In this document: piece after piece, positions 42,045-51,148 of the stretch | Layout: every line of letters begins with the position of its first letter | Numbering within the stretch: position 1 is the stretch's first letter | NCBI RefSeq assembly: GCF_019753765.1 | Contig: NZ_JAIJZW010000009.1 | Coordinates: 62,001-126,000, forward strand | Length of the DNA stretch: 64,000 bases | Source: Microbacterium marinilacus | Lineage (GTDB): Bacteria; Actinomycetota; Actinomycetes; Actinomycetales; Microbacteriaceae | Direction: 5' to 3' | Position numbers and translations under genes: made by a program | Notes under the pieces: generated by a model | What the model was told of the DNA's origin: nothing | The model's database searches: none | Seen by the model: only the letters and a program-made list of their open reading frames with translations

Positions 42045-43784
42045 GTGCCGGGATTCACAGGGCGCGACATGCGCAGCAACCTGCCGCCGACCTCGGCGCT
42101 CGGCATCGCCCGCCGCGCGCACTGGCGATCGCTGGGCATCCCGGTGGAGGACCTCACGCTGCCGAAGGTCGCGATCGTCAACACCTCGAGCGACCTGGCC
42201 GCCTGCTACGCGCACCTCGACGACATCGTTCCCGTCCTCAAGCGGGAGCTGCGCGAGCTCGGCGTCATCCCGTTCGAGATCCGCACCATCGCGCCGTCCG
42301 ACTTCGTCACGAGCGCGGGACGCGCGGGACGGTACATCCTGCCCAGCCGCGACCTGATCGTCGACGACATCGAGGCGGCGGTCGAGGGCGCCAAGCTCGA
42401 CGCGATGATCTGCCTGTCGTCGTGCGACAAGACCACGCCCGGGCACCTCATGGCCGCCGGGCGGCTGGACATCCCGACCGTGGTGATCCCGTGCGGCTAC
42501 CAGCACTCGGGCCTCGCCGAGGGGCGCGAGGCGGACGTCGAGGAGGTCTTCCTGCTCGCCTCGAAGGCGGCGGTCACGGGCGGGCCGACCGCCGACCTGG
42601 AGGAGCTGGCCGACGACGCGATCCTCGGCCCCGGCGTCTGCGCGGGCCTCGCGACCGCCAACTCGATGCACATCATCGCCGAGACGATCGGCCTGGCGGT
42701 CGCCGGTTCCGCGCCCGTGCGCGCCAACGGGGAGCGCATGTGGGACAGCGTGCGCCGCTCGGCCGCGGCCCTCGTGAACGCGCTCCAGGAGGACATCCGG
42801 CCGCGGAGCATCATCACGGCCGGGTCGATCCGCAACGCCGTCCGCGCAATGCTCGCGGTGGGCGGGTCGATCAACACGATCAAGCACCTGCAGGCCATCG
42901 CGATCGAGGCGCACGTCGAGGTCGACGTCTGGGAGGAGTTCCGCACGCTCGGACGGGAGACGCCGCTTCTCGCATCGGTGCGACCGAACGGCCCGGCGCT
43001 CACCGAGCAGTTCGAGGACGCCGGCGGCGCCGCCACCGTGCTGCGCGAGCTGCTGCCCCTGCTCGACGGCGACCAGCTCACCGTGACGGGCGACACGATC
43101 GCCGAGCGGGCGGCGGCGGCGCCGTCCGCCGACGGCGAGGTGATCCGCTCGCTCGACGACCCGTTCGGCACCGACCCGGCCATCACCGTGCTGCGCGGCA
43201 CCCTGGCGCCCGGCGGTGCGGTGGCCAAGCGGCCCGTGCCCGATCCCGGCCCCCGCCGCTTCACCGGCCCCGCGCGCGTGTTCGGCAACCGCGAGGAGGC
43301 CATCGCGGGCATCTCGAGCGGACGCCTGCGCGAGGGCGACGTCGCCGTCATCCGCGGCATCGGCGTGCAGGGCGCGCCGGGCATGGGTATGACCAGCGCG
43401 TTCATCTTCGCGCTGCACGCCCGCGGGCTGCAGCACAGCGTCGCGCTCGTCACCGACGGGCAGTTCAGCGGCCTCGTGAACCAGGGCGTCACGGTCGGGG
43501 AGGTCTCGCCCGAGGCGGCGGCCGGCGGCCCCCTCGGCAAGGTGCGCGACGACGACCCCATCGAGATCGACCTCGCCCGCGGCACCCTCGACCTGCTGGT
43601 CGACCCCGCGGAGCTGGCGGCGCGAGCTCCCTTCGAGCCCCCGGAGGACCGCGACACGGGCGGCGGCCTGCTCGACCAGTACGAGGAGCTCGTGCAGCCC
43701 CTCAGCTGCGGCGCCGTGCTCTGCGCCCGCCGCGACGCGGGCCTCTGCGAGCGCGAGGGCGACCCGGCGCTCGCGGCCGGATAG
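42045..43784 (+). CDS. Dihydroxy-acid dehydratase family protein (IlvD/Edd family)
   Basis: A 579-residue iron-sulfur dehydratase that turns 2,3-dihydroxy acids or sugar acids into 2-oxo acids. Candidate cluster cysteines are in ICLSSCDKTTPGHLMAA, in the segment around GPGVCAGLATANSMH, and in the N-terminal SSDLAAC. The substrate region VTDGQFSGLVNQG near the C-terminus is also conserved. GTG 42045 is preceded by GAGGGAGG. Its grouping with a transporter, a ThDP enzyme and an aldehyde dehydrogenase suggests a catabolic dehydratase rather than the branched-chain biosynthetic one. An IclR-type box lies upstream, and an FAD oxidoreductase gene follows by 95 bases. Confidence 0.87.
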   Translation: MPGFTGRDMRSNLPPTSALGIARRAHWRSLGIPVEDLTLPKVAIVNTSSDLAACYAHLDDIVPVLKRELRELGVIPFEIRTIAPSDFVTSAGRAGRYILPSRDLIVDDIEAAVEGAKLDAMICLSSCDKTTPGHLMAAGRLDIPTVVIPCGYQHSGLAEGREADVEEVFLLASKAAVTGGPTADLEELADDAILGPGVCAGLATANSMHIIAETIGLAVAGSAPVRANGERMWDSVRRSAAALVNALQEDIRPRSIITAGSIRNAVRAMLAVGGSINTIKHLQAIAIEAHVEVDVWEEFRTLGRETPLLASVRPNGPALTEQFEDAGGAATVLRELLPLLDGDQLTVTGDTIAERAAAAPSADGEVIRSLDDPFGTDPAITVLRGTLAPGGAVAKRPVPDPGPRRFTGPARVFGNREEAIAGISSGRLREGDVAVIRGIGVQGAPGMGMTSAFIFALHARGLQHSVALVTDGQFSGLVNQGVTVGEVSPEAAAGGPLGKVRDDDPIEIDLARGTLDLLVDPAELAARAPFEPPEDRDTGGGLLDQYEELVQPLSCGAVLCARRDAGLCEREGDPALAAG

Positions 43785-43879
43785 CCCGCATCCATGTCTC
43801 ACGTCGGCCGGGAACGCGGCCGTCTCGCCCGACCGACGGGAGACATCGTCCCCGACCTGAACCGAACGAAGGAGGTGCC

Positions 43880-45253
43880 ATGACCGGCACGATCCACCTG
43901 CCCGCCGCCGAGGTCCCCGTCATCGGCGAGTACGACGTCGTCGTGATCGGCGGCGGCCCCGCGGGCCTGTTCGCCGCGATCGCCGCCGCGCGACAGGGGC
44001 TGTCCACGCTGATCGTCGAACGCTACGGGTTCTTCGGCGGCGCCGGCACCATGGGCGGCCTGTCCACCTTCTGCGGCCTGCACGCGCGCGTGCACGGCGA
44101 GGATCTGCGGGTCGTGCGCGGCTACACCGACGAGCTCGTCGAGAGGCTCGAGGCGATCGACGGCATCAACGAGCCCCACCTGACGATCGAGGACCGCATC
44201 ATGGCGGTGTCCTTCGACATCTCGGCCTACAAGATCGTGGCCGACGAGATGGTCGTCGACGCGGGCGCCGACATCCTGTTCCACGCGTCCGCGGTCGACG
44301 TCGTCATGGCCGACGAGAGGCGGATCGGCGCCGTCGTCCTCGAGTCGAAGTCGGGTCGCCAGGCCGTGCGCGGGCGCATCTTCGTCGACGGCTCCGGCGA
44401 CGGAGACGTCGCCGCCTGGGCGGGGGCGCCCTACGAGCGGGCCGAGCGGCTGCTCTACCCGTCGATCATGTTCCGCATCAACGGCGTCGACCCGGCAGCG
44501 GCCGGCCCCGCCTGGCGGACGGTGCGCGAGCGGATGGAGGCGGCCGAGGCCGCCGGCACCCACACCTTCCCGCGCAAGAAGCCGATCGTGCGGCCGCAGC
44601 GCAATCCGATCGAGTGGCGCTCGAACGTCACGCAGCTCAGCAACGAGGACGGCACCGCCGTCGACGGCGTCGACGTGCACCAGCTCACCCGCGGCGAGCT
44701 GCAGGGTCGCCAGCAGGTGAAGGACGTCTTCGCGTTCATCCGGCAGAACACCCCCGGGTTCGAAGGCTCGTACGTGGTCGACATCGCGCCGCAGATCGGC
44801 ATCCGCGAGACGCGGCGGATCGTGGGGGAGTACCAGCTGACCCAGGACGACGTGCTCGACTGCGTGGACTTCCCCGACACCATCGGCGTGAACGGGTGGC
44901 CGACCGAGGCCCACGTGCAGGGCGACGTGCAGTTCCTCTTCCCCCGCGCCGAGGACAGCCGAGGCTTCCACCAGCTGCCGTACCGGATGATCGTGCCGCA
45001 GAAGGTCGAGAACCTCTTCGTGGTGGGGCGCTGCGCGTCGATGACGCAGGGCGGGCAGTCGTCCGGCCGCGTCACCGGACCGTGCTTCGCGATGGGCCAG
45101 GCGGCCGGCACCGCCGCCGCGATCGCGCTCGCCGCGGGCGTGGCGGTCGGCGACGTGGACATCGCCGAGCTGCAGGCGCGACTGCGCGCCGACGGGGTCT
45201 ATCTCGGCACCGATCTCGCCGCCGACGCGCCCGTCGCTGTCGCGCACGCGTAG
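43880..45253 (+). CDS. FAD-dependent oxidoreductase (FAD_oxidored family)
   Basis: A 457-residue flavoprotein. The FAD-binding motif VVVIGGGPAGLFAAIAAARQG begins at about residue 20, followed by the ADP-binding acidic end (LIVERYGFFGGAGTMGG). The FVDGSGDGDVAAWAG motif and a C-terminal VGRCASMTQGGQSSGRVTGPCFAMGQAAG flavin-contacting region fit the FAD_oxidored family. GGAGG lies five bases before ATG 43880. It probably oxidises a hydroxyl or C-C bond of the pathway compound and likely shares the IclR-controlled transcript with the dehydratase. Confidence 0.85.
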   Translation: MTGTIHLPAAEVPVIGEYDVVVIGGGPAGLFAAIAAARQGLSTLIVERYGFFGGAGTMGGLSTFCGLHARVHGEDLRVVRGYTDELVERLEAIDGINEPHLTIEDRIMAVSFDISAYKIVADEMVVDAGADILFHASAVDVVMADERRIGAVVLESKSGRQAVRGRIFVDGSGDGDVAAWAGAPYERAERLLYPSIMFRINGVDPAAAGPAWRTVRERMEAAEAAGTHTFPRKKPIVRPQRNPIEWRSNVTQLSNEDGTAVDGVDVHQLTRGELQGRQQVKDVFAFIRQNTPGFEGSYVVDIAPQIGIRETRRIVGEYQLTQDDVLDCVDFPDTIGVNGWPTEAHVQGDVQFLFPRAEDSRGFHQLPYRMIVPQKVENLFVVGRCASMTQGGQSSGRVTGPCFAMGQAAGTAAAIALAAGVAVGDVDIAELQARLRADGVYLGTDLAADAPVAVAHA

Positions 45254-45259
45254 GGCGGG

Positions 45260-45285
45260 GCCCGGGCCCGACGCCGGCCCCGGGC
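45260..45285. terminator. Short GC hairpin between convergent genes
   Basis: GCCCGGG (45260-45266) pairs with CCCGGGC (45279-45285), with possible further pairing inside the loop. It lies in the 48-base gap between the FAD oxidoreductase and the ThDP enzyme. Confidence 0.45.
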
Positions 45286-45301
45286 GGGCGCGCGGACGGT
45301 C

Positions 45302-47029
45302 TCAGTCGGCCTGGGCGGTGATCGCCGGCATGCGCACGTCGATCACCGCCGCGCGGCCCCGCTCGACCTGGGCGAGCGCCTCGCGCAGCGCCGGGGCCAG
45401 CTGCTCGACCTCGGTGACGACGGCGCCCCATGCGCCGCCCGCCGCGCTCGCGATGCCCGCGAGGTCGGTGTGCTGGCCGAGGTTCACCCAGTAGCGGTCC
45501 GACGTGTCGGCGACGCCCCCGGCGAACTGCCCCTGCAGGCTCTGCTTCGTGGCGTTCCATCCGCCGTTGTCGAGGATCACCGTCACGAACGGCGTCCGGT
45601 AGCGCTGCGCGACCCAGTACGTGGACGACGGCACGGACAGCTGGTAGGTGCCGTCGCCGACCAGGGCGACGATGCGGCGACCGGGATGCGCGAGGGCGAT
45701 CCCGATCGCGCCGCCGCCGATCCAGCCGAGCGACGTGCCGCGGTTGCCGTAACGCGTTCCCGGATGGATGCGCGGCACGTGGACGTGGACGGTGTCGTTC
45801 GCGGTGATGGTCTCGTTGAGCACGATCACGTCGTCGTCGAGCTCGTCGGACACGATCGCCGCCACCCGGGCGGGGGTGAGACCGGGCGCGGCGTCGAGGG
45901 CGGCTCGCGCGTCCGCATCCCGGCGCGCACGCAGCCGGGCCGCCCGCTGCTCGCGCCGCTCCCGCTCGGGGAACGCGAGCGGCCGGGCCGCGGTGGCGTC
46001 GAGCAGCTGCCGCAGCACCGTCGCGCCGTCGGCGCCGACCACGTGCTGCGCGGGCATGTTCCAGAACGGCAGCTGCGACTTCAGGGGGTCGGCGTCGACG
46101 TAGTGCACGCGCGCGTCGTCCGCCGGGCGGTGGCGGGTGTGCACCCACGGCACGTCCGAGTCGAGCACCAGCACGACGTCGGCATCCGCGACGACGTCGT
46201 CGAACGCGTACCCCGCGTGCAGCGGGTGCGTCGCGGGGAAGCTCAGGTTCGAGCTCGACGGCTCGACCACCGGCAGCACCAGCCGCTCGGCGAGCTCGAC
46301 GAGCAGCCGCACCGCGTCGGTGTCGCGCCCCAGGTGCGAGGTCACCACGAGCGGCCGCTCGGCGGACAGCAGGTCGGCGACGATCCGCTCGAGCGACGCC
46401 GCGTCGGCGGCGGAGGGGGCGACGGGCGCCCAGTGCCCCGGGTCGAGCGCGCGATACGGCGCCGTCTCGGCCAGCACCTCGCGCGCCCCCGTGACGTACA
46501 CGGGCCCCGCGGGCGCGCTGCGGGCGATCTGCAGCGCGCGGTGCACCACCCTCTCCGTGTGCTGCGCCGTGCGCAGGTCGTACATCCACTTCGCGTACGG
46601 GCGCACGAGCGCGTGCTGGTCGGGCACGTCCTGCTTGAAGTTGACCGGCGCGTTGCGGCTGCCGGGCAGCTCCCCGTCGGTCGTGTACGGCGTGAGCCCG
46701 GCGAAGATCAGCACGGGCACCTCGGCGCGGGCCGCGTTGTGCACGCTGCCGCCGAGGTTCGCCGTGCCGACGTCGTTGTGCACGAGCACCGCCTGCGGGG
46801 CGCCGGTGGCGAGCGCCATGCCGTGCGCCGCCGACAGGGCGGTGAACTCGTGCGGGCAGAGGATGACCGCCGGCCGCGTCACCCCCGCCTCGTGTCGTGC
46901 TGCCAGCGCCTCGATGAACGCCGGATGGTCGCTGCCGAGGTTGGCGAACAGGTGCGTCACGCCGTGCGCCTCGAGCGCGCGCAGGAACAGCTCGGCCGCG
47001 TTCAGCCGGTCGTCGTCTACCGGTGCCAT
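45302..47029 (-). CDS. Thiamine-diphosphate-dependent enzyme, acetolactate-synthase/benzoylformate-decarboxylase superfamily
   Basis: A 575-residue ThDP enzyme. The N-terminal pyrimidine-binding domain has the catalytic-type Glu in LCPHEFTALSAAHGMALATG. The C-terminal pyrophosphate domain has VGDGTYQLSVPSSTYWVAQRYRTPFVTVILDNGG, the GDG..N metal-binding motif. Members make acetolactate or decarboxylate 2-oxo acids to aldehydes. Its gene follows an aldehyde dehydrogenase gene by 15 bases, so decarboxylation followed by oxidation is the natural reading; substrate identity remains unknown. Confidence 0.85.
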   Translation of the reverse strand: MAPVDDDRLNAAELFLRALEAHGVTHLFANLGSDHPAFIEALAARHEAGVTRPAVILCPHEFTALSAAHGMALATGAPQAVLVHNDVGTANLGGSVHNAARAEVPVLIFAGLTPYTTDGELPGSRNAPVNFKQDVPDQHALVRPYAKWMYDLRTAQHTERVVHRALQIARSAPAGPVYVTGAREVLAETAPYRALDPGHWAPVAPSAADAASLERIVADLLSAERPLVVTSHLGRDTDAVRLLVELAERLVLPVVEPSSSNLSFPATHPLHAGYAFDDVVADADVVLVLDSDVPWVHTRHRPADDARVHYVDADPLKSQLPFWNMPAQHVVGADGATVLRQLLDATAARPLAFPERERREQRAARLRARRDADARAALDAAPGLTPARVAAIVSDELDDDVIVLNETITANDTVHVHVPRIHPGTRYGNRGTSLGWIGGGAIGIALAHPGRRIVALVGDGTYQLSVPSSTYWVAQRYRTPFVTVILDNGGWNATKQSLQGQFAGGVADTSDRYWVNLGQHTDLAGIASAAGGAWGAVVTEVEQLAPALREALAQVERGRAAVIDVRMPAITAQAD

Positions 47030-47044
47030 GAGGGCGGGCGTCTC

Positions 47045-48454
47045 CTAACGGGCAGGGGGCACGGGGTGCACGTCGATGCTGTGGAACTCGAGGTACTCGT
47101 CGAGGCCCGCGGGGGAGTTCTCCCACCCGATGCCCGACTGCTTCACGCCGCCGAACGGCACGAGCCGGAACGCGTCGGGCGAGAGCACGTGGCCGTTGAC
47201 GAACGTCACGCCGGCCTCGATCCGCGACGCCACGGCGAACGCGTGGTCGGGGTCGGCGGACCAGACCGACGAGCCGAGGCCGTACTCGCTGTCGTTGGCC
47301 ATCGCGATCGCGTCGTCCTCCGACCGGTAGGACACGACCGGCAGCAGCGGCCCGAACTGCTCGACCGTGACCAGCTCGTCGCCGTGGTCGGCGTCGGGCA
47401 CGAGAGCCGGCCGCAGGTACCAGCCGTCCTCCCAGGGCGTCTCGTCGACGGGCGCGCCGAGCTCCAGCACGCTGCGTCCCGCCCGCCGGGTGCGCTCCGC
47501 CAGCGCCGAGACGCTCTCGAACTGCCGCGCGTTGTTCACCGGCCCCATCGTGGTGCGGGGGTCGACGGCGTCGCCGATCGCGAGCGCGTCGACGCGCGCG
47601 CGCAGCCGGTCGGTGAAGTCGGTGGCCGCGCGCTCGGGCACGTAGACCCGCTTCACGGCGTAGCAGATCTGGCCGGCCCGCCGGAACGCCGTCTGCGCGA
47701 TGCGTTCGGCGGCGAGGTCGAGGTCGGCGTCGTCGAGCACGACCGCGGGGTCGTTGCCGCCGAGCTCGAAGTGCACCCTCGTGAGCCGGTCGGCCGCGGC
47801 GCGCATGATGTGCCGAGCGGTCTCGCCGCCGCCGGTGAACGACACCTTCCGCACCACCGGATGCGCGATGAGGGCCGACCCGGTCTCGCCCGCGCCGTTG
47901 ACCACCGACAGGAGGTCCTCGGGCAGCTCCCCGGCCAGCAGGCCGAGCAGCCGGGTGACGGCGAGCGGCGCGAGCGGCGACGGCTTGACGATCACGGCGT
48001 TGCCCGCCACGAGGGCCGGCCCCACCTTCTGCGCCGCGAGGCCGAGCGGCGCGTTCCACGGCACGATGCCCGCGACCACGCCGAGGGGACGCCGTCCCAC
48101 CCGGATGCGGCCGCCCCCGGCCGTGTCGTGCTCGTCCGCGTGGTCCAGCGTCGCTGCCAGCTCGGCCGCCGCGCGCAGGAGGTGGGCCGCTCCGCCCGCC
48201 TCGCGCGTCGCCTCCGCGACCGGCACGCCGGCCTCGCGGGCGAGCAGGACGCCCAGCTCGTCGGCGGAGGCCTCGATGCGCGCGGCGGCCCGTACGAGGG
48301 CGTCCGCCCGCGCCGCGGCGGGCTCGGCGGCCCACCCGCGCTGCGCGGCGGCGGCGGCGCGGGCGGCGGCGTCGACGTCGGCCGCCGACGCCTCCCGTAC
48401 CGTGCCGACGACCTCCGAGCGGCGGCTCGGGTTGCGCACCTCCAGGTCAGGCAA
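47045..48454 (-). CDS. Aldehyde dehydrogenase family protein
   Basis: A 469-residue NAD(P)-dependent aldehyde dehydrogenase. PWNAPLGLAAQKVGPALVAGNAVIVKPS binds cofactor, VSFTGGGETARHIM carries the second glycine motif, the general-base Glu is in HFELGGNDPAVV, and the nucleophile Cys is in FRRAGQICYAVKRVY. Length is normal. Its start lies 8 bases inside the permease gene, placing it in the ABC operon. It probably oxidises the aldehyde released by the adjacent ThDP enzyme. Confidence 0.9.
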   Translation of the reverse strand: MPDLEVRNPSRRSEVVGTVREASAADVDAAARAAAAAQRGWAAEPAAARADALVRAAARIEASADELGVLLAREAGVPVAEATREAGGAAHLLRAAAELAATLDHADEHDTAGGGRIRVGRRPLGVVAGIVPWNAPLGLAAQKVGPALVAGNAVIVKPSPLAPLAVTRLLGLLAGELPEDLLSVVNGAGETGSALIAHPVVRKVSFTGGGETARHIMRAAADRLTRVHFELGGNDPAVVLDDADLDLAAERIAQTAFRRAGQICYAVKRVYVPERAATDFTDRLRARVDALAIGDAVDPRTTMGPVNNARQFESVSALAERTRRAGRSVLELGAPVDETPWEDGWYLRPALVPDADHGDELVTVEQFGPLLPVVSYRSEDDAIAMANDSEYGLGSSVWSADPDHAFAVASRIEAGVTFVNGHVLSPDAFRLVPFGGVKQSGIGWENSPAGLDEYLEFHSIDVHPVPPAR

Positions 48455-49247
48455 CCGCCAGCTCCCGCTGCGTGTACACCGACTCGTGCCACGGGATGAA
48501 GAACCTCTTCGACTCGTTCACGATCAGGTACAGGCCGAGGCCGATCACCGACAGCAGGCCGATGATCGCGAACATGCGCGGCGAGTCGAGCGCGTTCATC
48601 GCCGTGACGACCATGGCCCCGAGGCCGCGGTTGCCGCCGATGTACTCGCCCACGATCGCGCCGATGGTGGCCAGCACGATCGCGACCTCCATGCCGGCGA
48701 ACAGGTACGGCATGATGCCGCGCATCTCGAGCTGGCTGAACGTCTGGATGCGGTTGGCGTTGAGGCTCTGCATCACTTCGCGCTGGCCGCGCTCGATCGA
48801 GCGCACGCCCAGCAGCACGTTCAGCATCACGGGGAAGAACGCCAGCAGCGTGGCGAGGACGATCTTGGAGGTGATGCCGAAGCCGAACCAGATCACGAAC
48901 AGGGGCACGAAGGCGACCTTCGGCACGACCTGGCTGATCACGATCAGGGGCCGCAGGCTCACCTCGAGCCACGGGATCTTGCCGAGGACCACGCCGACCA
49001 GGACGCCGGTGACGACCGCGATCAGGAAGCCGGTGACGATGGCCGTCACGGTCAGGCCGACGTTCTCCCACGTGTCCGGCTCGCCGAGCATCTGGACGCC
49101 CGCGACGGACACGTCGAGCGGCGAGGGGAAGATCAGCGAGTTGACGCCGCCGATCGTGACGGCCAGCTGCCAGGCGACCAGCAGCAGCACGACGAGGCCG
49201 GGGGTCGTGACCCACGGCAGGATCCGCATGAGCTTGCGACGGTTCAT
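48447..49247 (-). CDS. ABC transporter permease, SsuC/TauC type
   Basis: A 266-residue permease with about six membrane segments and the EAA loop typical of nitrate/sulfonate/taurine importers (EVMQSLNANRIQTFSQLEMRGIMPYLFAGMEVAIVLATIGAIVGEYIG). One base separates it from the ATPase gene upstream. It forms the channel of an importer whose binding proteins are probably the NMT1-type lipoproteins encoded at 51149-52207 and 61844-62887. Confidence 0.9.
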   Translation of the reverse strand: MNRRKLMRILPWVTTPGLVVLLLVAWQLAVTIGGVNSLIFPSPLDVSVAGVQMLGEPDTWENVGLTVTAIVTGFLIAVVTGVLVGVVLGKIPWLEVSLRPLIVISQVVPKVAFVPLFVIWFGFGITSKIVLATLLAFFPVMLNVLLGVRSIERGQREVMQSLNANRIQTFSQLEMRGIMPYLFAGMEVAIVLATIGAIVGEYIGGNRGLGAMVVTAMNALDSPRMFAIIGLLSVIGLGLYLIVNESKRFFIPWHESVYTQRELAVA

Positions 49248-49248
49248 C

Positions 49249-50076
49249 TCAGTATTCCTCGTCGATGTCGCTGCGCAGCTTGCGGACGATGTCGTTGAAC
49301 GCCGGCTCGGTCTGCAGGTGGATGGAACGCGGCTTGTCGAACGGCACGTCGACGATCTGCCGGATGCGTCCGGGGCGGGGCGTGAGGTGCACGACCCGGT
49401 CGGCGAGGAAGACGGCCTCGGGGATGTCGTGCGTGACGAACACCACGGTCGCCTGCGTCTCGAGCGCGATGCGCTGCAGCTCGAGGTTCATCTTCTCGCG
49501 GGTGAGGGCGTCGAGCGCGCCGAACGGCTCGTCCATCAGCAGCATGTCGGGCTCCACGCTGAGCGCGCGGGCGATCGAGGCGCGCTGGCGCATGCCGCCG
49601 GACAGCTCGCGCGGGTACGACTTCTCGAAGCCGGCGAGGCCGACCAGCTCGGCGAGCTCCGCCGCGCGGGCGCGGCGGGTCCTCTTGTCGACGCCGCGCA
49701 GCTTGAGCGGCAGCGCGATGTTGTCGAGCACCGAGAACCAGGGGAACAGGTTGCTCTCCTGGAACACGAAGCCGAGCTTGGTGATGACCGAGGAGTCGAC
49801 GAAGCCGTCGCGCCACAGGCCGTTGCCGTCCACCTCGATGGATCCGGCGGTCGGCGCGAGCAGGCCGCCGATCATGCGCAGGATGGTCGTCTTGCCGCAG
49901 CCCGATCGACCGATCAGCGCGACGAACTCTCCGCGCTGGATCTCGAGGTCGACGCCCGAGACCGCGTGCGTCGTGCCGGAACGGGTGTGGAAGTCTCTGC
50001 CGAGGCCGCGGATCCGCAGCCGCGGCGTGGCGGTCGCCGCGGCGGACGGCACGTCCGCGTTCTGGGTGATGCTCAT
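49249..50076 (-). CDS. ABC transporter ATP-binding protein, SsuB/TauB type
   Basis: A 275-residue ATPase. Walker A (GRSGCGKTT), a Q-loop (FQESNLFPWFSVLDNI, typical of SsuB/NrtD), signature LSGGMRQR, Walker B MLLMDEPFGALD and the switch His (VFVTHDIPEA) are all visible. It starts at ATG 50076; longer in-frame readings run into the iclR gene and are not credible. First gene of the operon ATPase-permease-ALDH-ThDP enzyme. An IclR-type box lies 115 bases upstream. Confidence 0.92.
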   Translation of the reverse strand: MSITQNADVPSAAATATPRLRIRGLGRDFHTRSGTTHAVSGVDLEIQRGEFVALIGRSGCGKTTILRMIGGLLAPTAGSIEVDGNGLWRDGFVDSSVITKLGFVFQESNLFPWFSVLDNIALPLKLRGVDKRTRRARAAELAELVGLAGFEKSYPRELSGGMRQRASIARALSVEPDMLLMDEPFGALDALTREKMNLELQRIALETQATVVFVTHDIPEAVFLADRVVHLTPRPGRIRQIVDVPFDKPRSIHLQTEPAFNDIVRKLRSDIDEEY

Positions 50077-50190
50077 CGTCGAGGGTCGCCCTTCTGGTGT
50101 GAGCCGCCGTCGGCGGCGTCTCGTTCGCCGGGGCGTCGGTGCCGCCGGCTTTGTCAGTGAATCGGGGTGGGAGAGGGGATGCGCCCGCCT

Positions 50191-50206
50191 TTTCGACGAG
50201 CGGAAA
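50191..50206. promoter_or_regulatory. Candidate IclR box 2 (upstream of the ABC/ALDH/ThDP operon)
   Basis: TTTCGACGAGCGGAAA is an exact match to TTTC-N6-CGGAAA, in the 146-base gap between the end of iclR and the ATPase gene. Confidence 0.65.
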
Positions 50207-50222
50207 GGGTCTGGGCGACCGG

Positions 50223-51050
50223 TCAGCGCCGCCCGGCGAGGGCGCGGCTGATGCCGCCGGCCGCGACGCGCACGAGGTGCACGGCGTCCCGCTCGGCGGT
50301 GTCCTCGTAGCGGACCACGAGCGACAGCGACGCGATCACCGCGCCGCCCGGGGCGATGATCGGGGCCGCGACCGCCCGGTACTCGGGGTTGAGCTCGGGG
50401 CCGCTGGTCGCGAACCCCTGCGCGTGCACCTGCGCGAGCTCGTGGTGCACCTCGTCGAGCGACGGCAGCGCGTCGTCGGCGTCGGCGAGCGCGCGGATGG
50501 TCTCCTCGCGCTCGGCCGGCGGCGCATAGGCGAGCAGCACCTTTCCGGTGGCCGACATGTACATCGGCAGCCGCCCGCCCACGCGTCCGCGGTGCAGCAC
50601 CTGCTTCGGGCTGTGGAAGCGCTCCACGAACACCACCTCGAGCCCCTCCCGGATGGCGAGGTGCACGCTGTAGTGCGTGATCTCGTACAGGTCGTGCATG
50701 AAGGGCCGCGCCACGCGCGACAGCGCCATGGAGCGCGGCGCGAGGGTCGACACCTCCCACAGCCGCAGCCCCACGTGGTAGCGCCCGTCTCGCTCGCGCT
50801 CGAGGGCTCCCCAGGCCGTGAGACGGTCGACGATGCGGTGCGTGGTCGCGATCGGCAGGCCGGCGTGGCGGCTGATCTCCGACAGCGTCTGCCGTGTGCG
50901 GTCGTGCCGGAAGGTGTCGATGACGGACAGCGCGCGATCGATCGAGCGCGGCACCTCCGGCTTCGCCGCCGCCCCGCCCGCCGGAGCCGCGCCGGCCGAG
51001 CCGCCTCCCGGCTCGGGGTCGGCGTCTGTCATCTCGTGCATCTTCAGCAT
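50223..51050 (-). CDS. IclR family transcriptional regulator
   Basis: A 275-residue regulator. After a low-complexity Gly/Ala/Pro-rich N-terminus of about 35 residues, the winged helix reads ALSVIDTFRHDRTRQTLSEISRHAGLPIATTHRIVDRLTAWGALERERDGRYHVG. The IclR effector domain follows (YEITHYSVHLAIREG.., GKVLLAYAPP, the SGPELNPEYRAVAAPIIAPGG loop). It sits between an SBP gene and an ABC operon and is the only IclR-type gene seen. Five TTTC-N6-CGGAAA boxes near catabolic genes of this region fit the style of IclR operators, so it is the best candidate for their regulator. Confidence 0.9.
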   Translation of the reverse strand: MLKMHEMTDADPEPGGGSAGAAPAGGAAAKPEVPRSIDRALSVIDTFRHDRTRQTLSEISRHAGLPIATTHRIVDRLTAWGALERERDGRYHVGLRLWEVSTLAPRSMALSRVARPFMHDLYEITHYSVHLAIREGLEVVFVERFHSPKQVLHRGRVGGRLPMYMSATGKVLLAYAPPAEREETIRALADADDALPSLDEVHHELAQVHAQGFATSGPELNPEYRAVAAPIIAPGGAVIASLSLVVRYEDTAERDAVHLVRVAAGGISRALAGRR

Positions 51051-51148
51051 CGTCGCCTCCGAGGTGTCGGGGCCTCGTCGCCCCGGATGGGTGGGGACCC
51101 GCGGCGTCGTCGCGCGGGATCCCCGTGGTCACCCTAGGTCGGGCCCGG

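Noticed and set aside
45072..48335. A long minus-strand frame spanning the ThDP-enzyme and ALDH genes
   Set aside because: It is out of frame with both recognised enzymes and its translation is Arg/Ala/Gly-rich.
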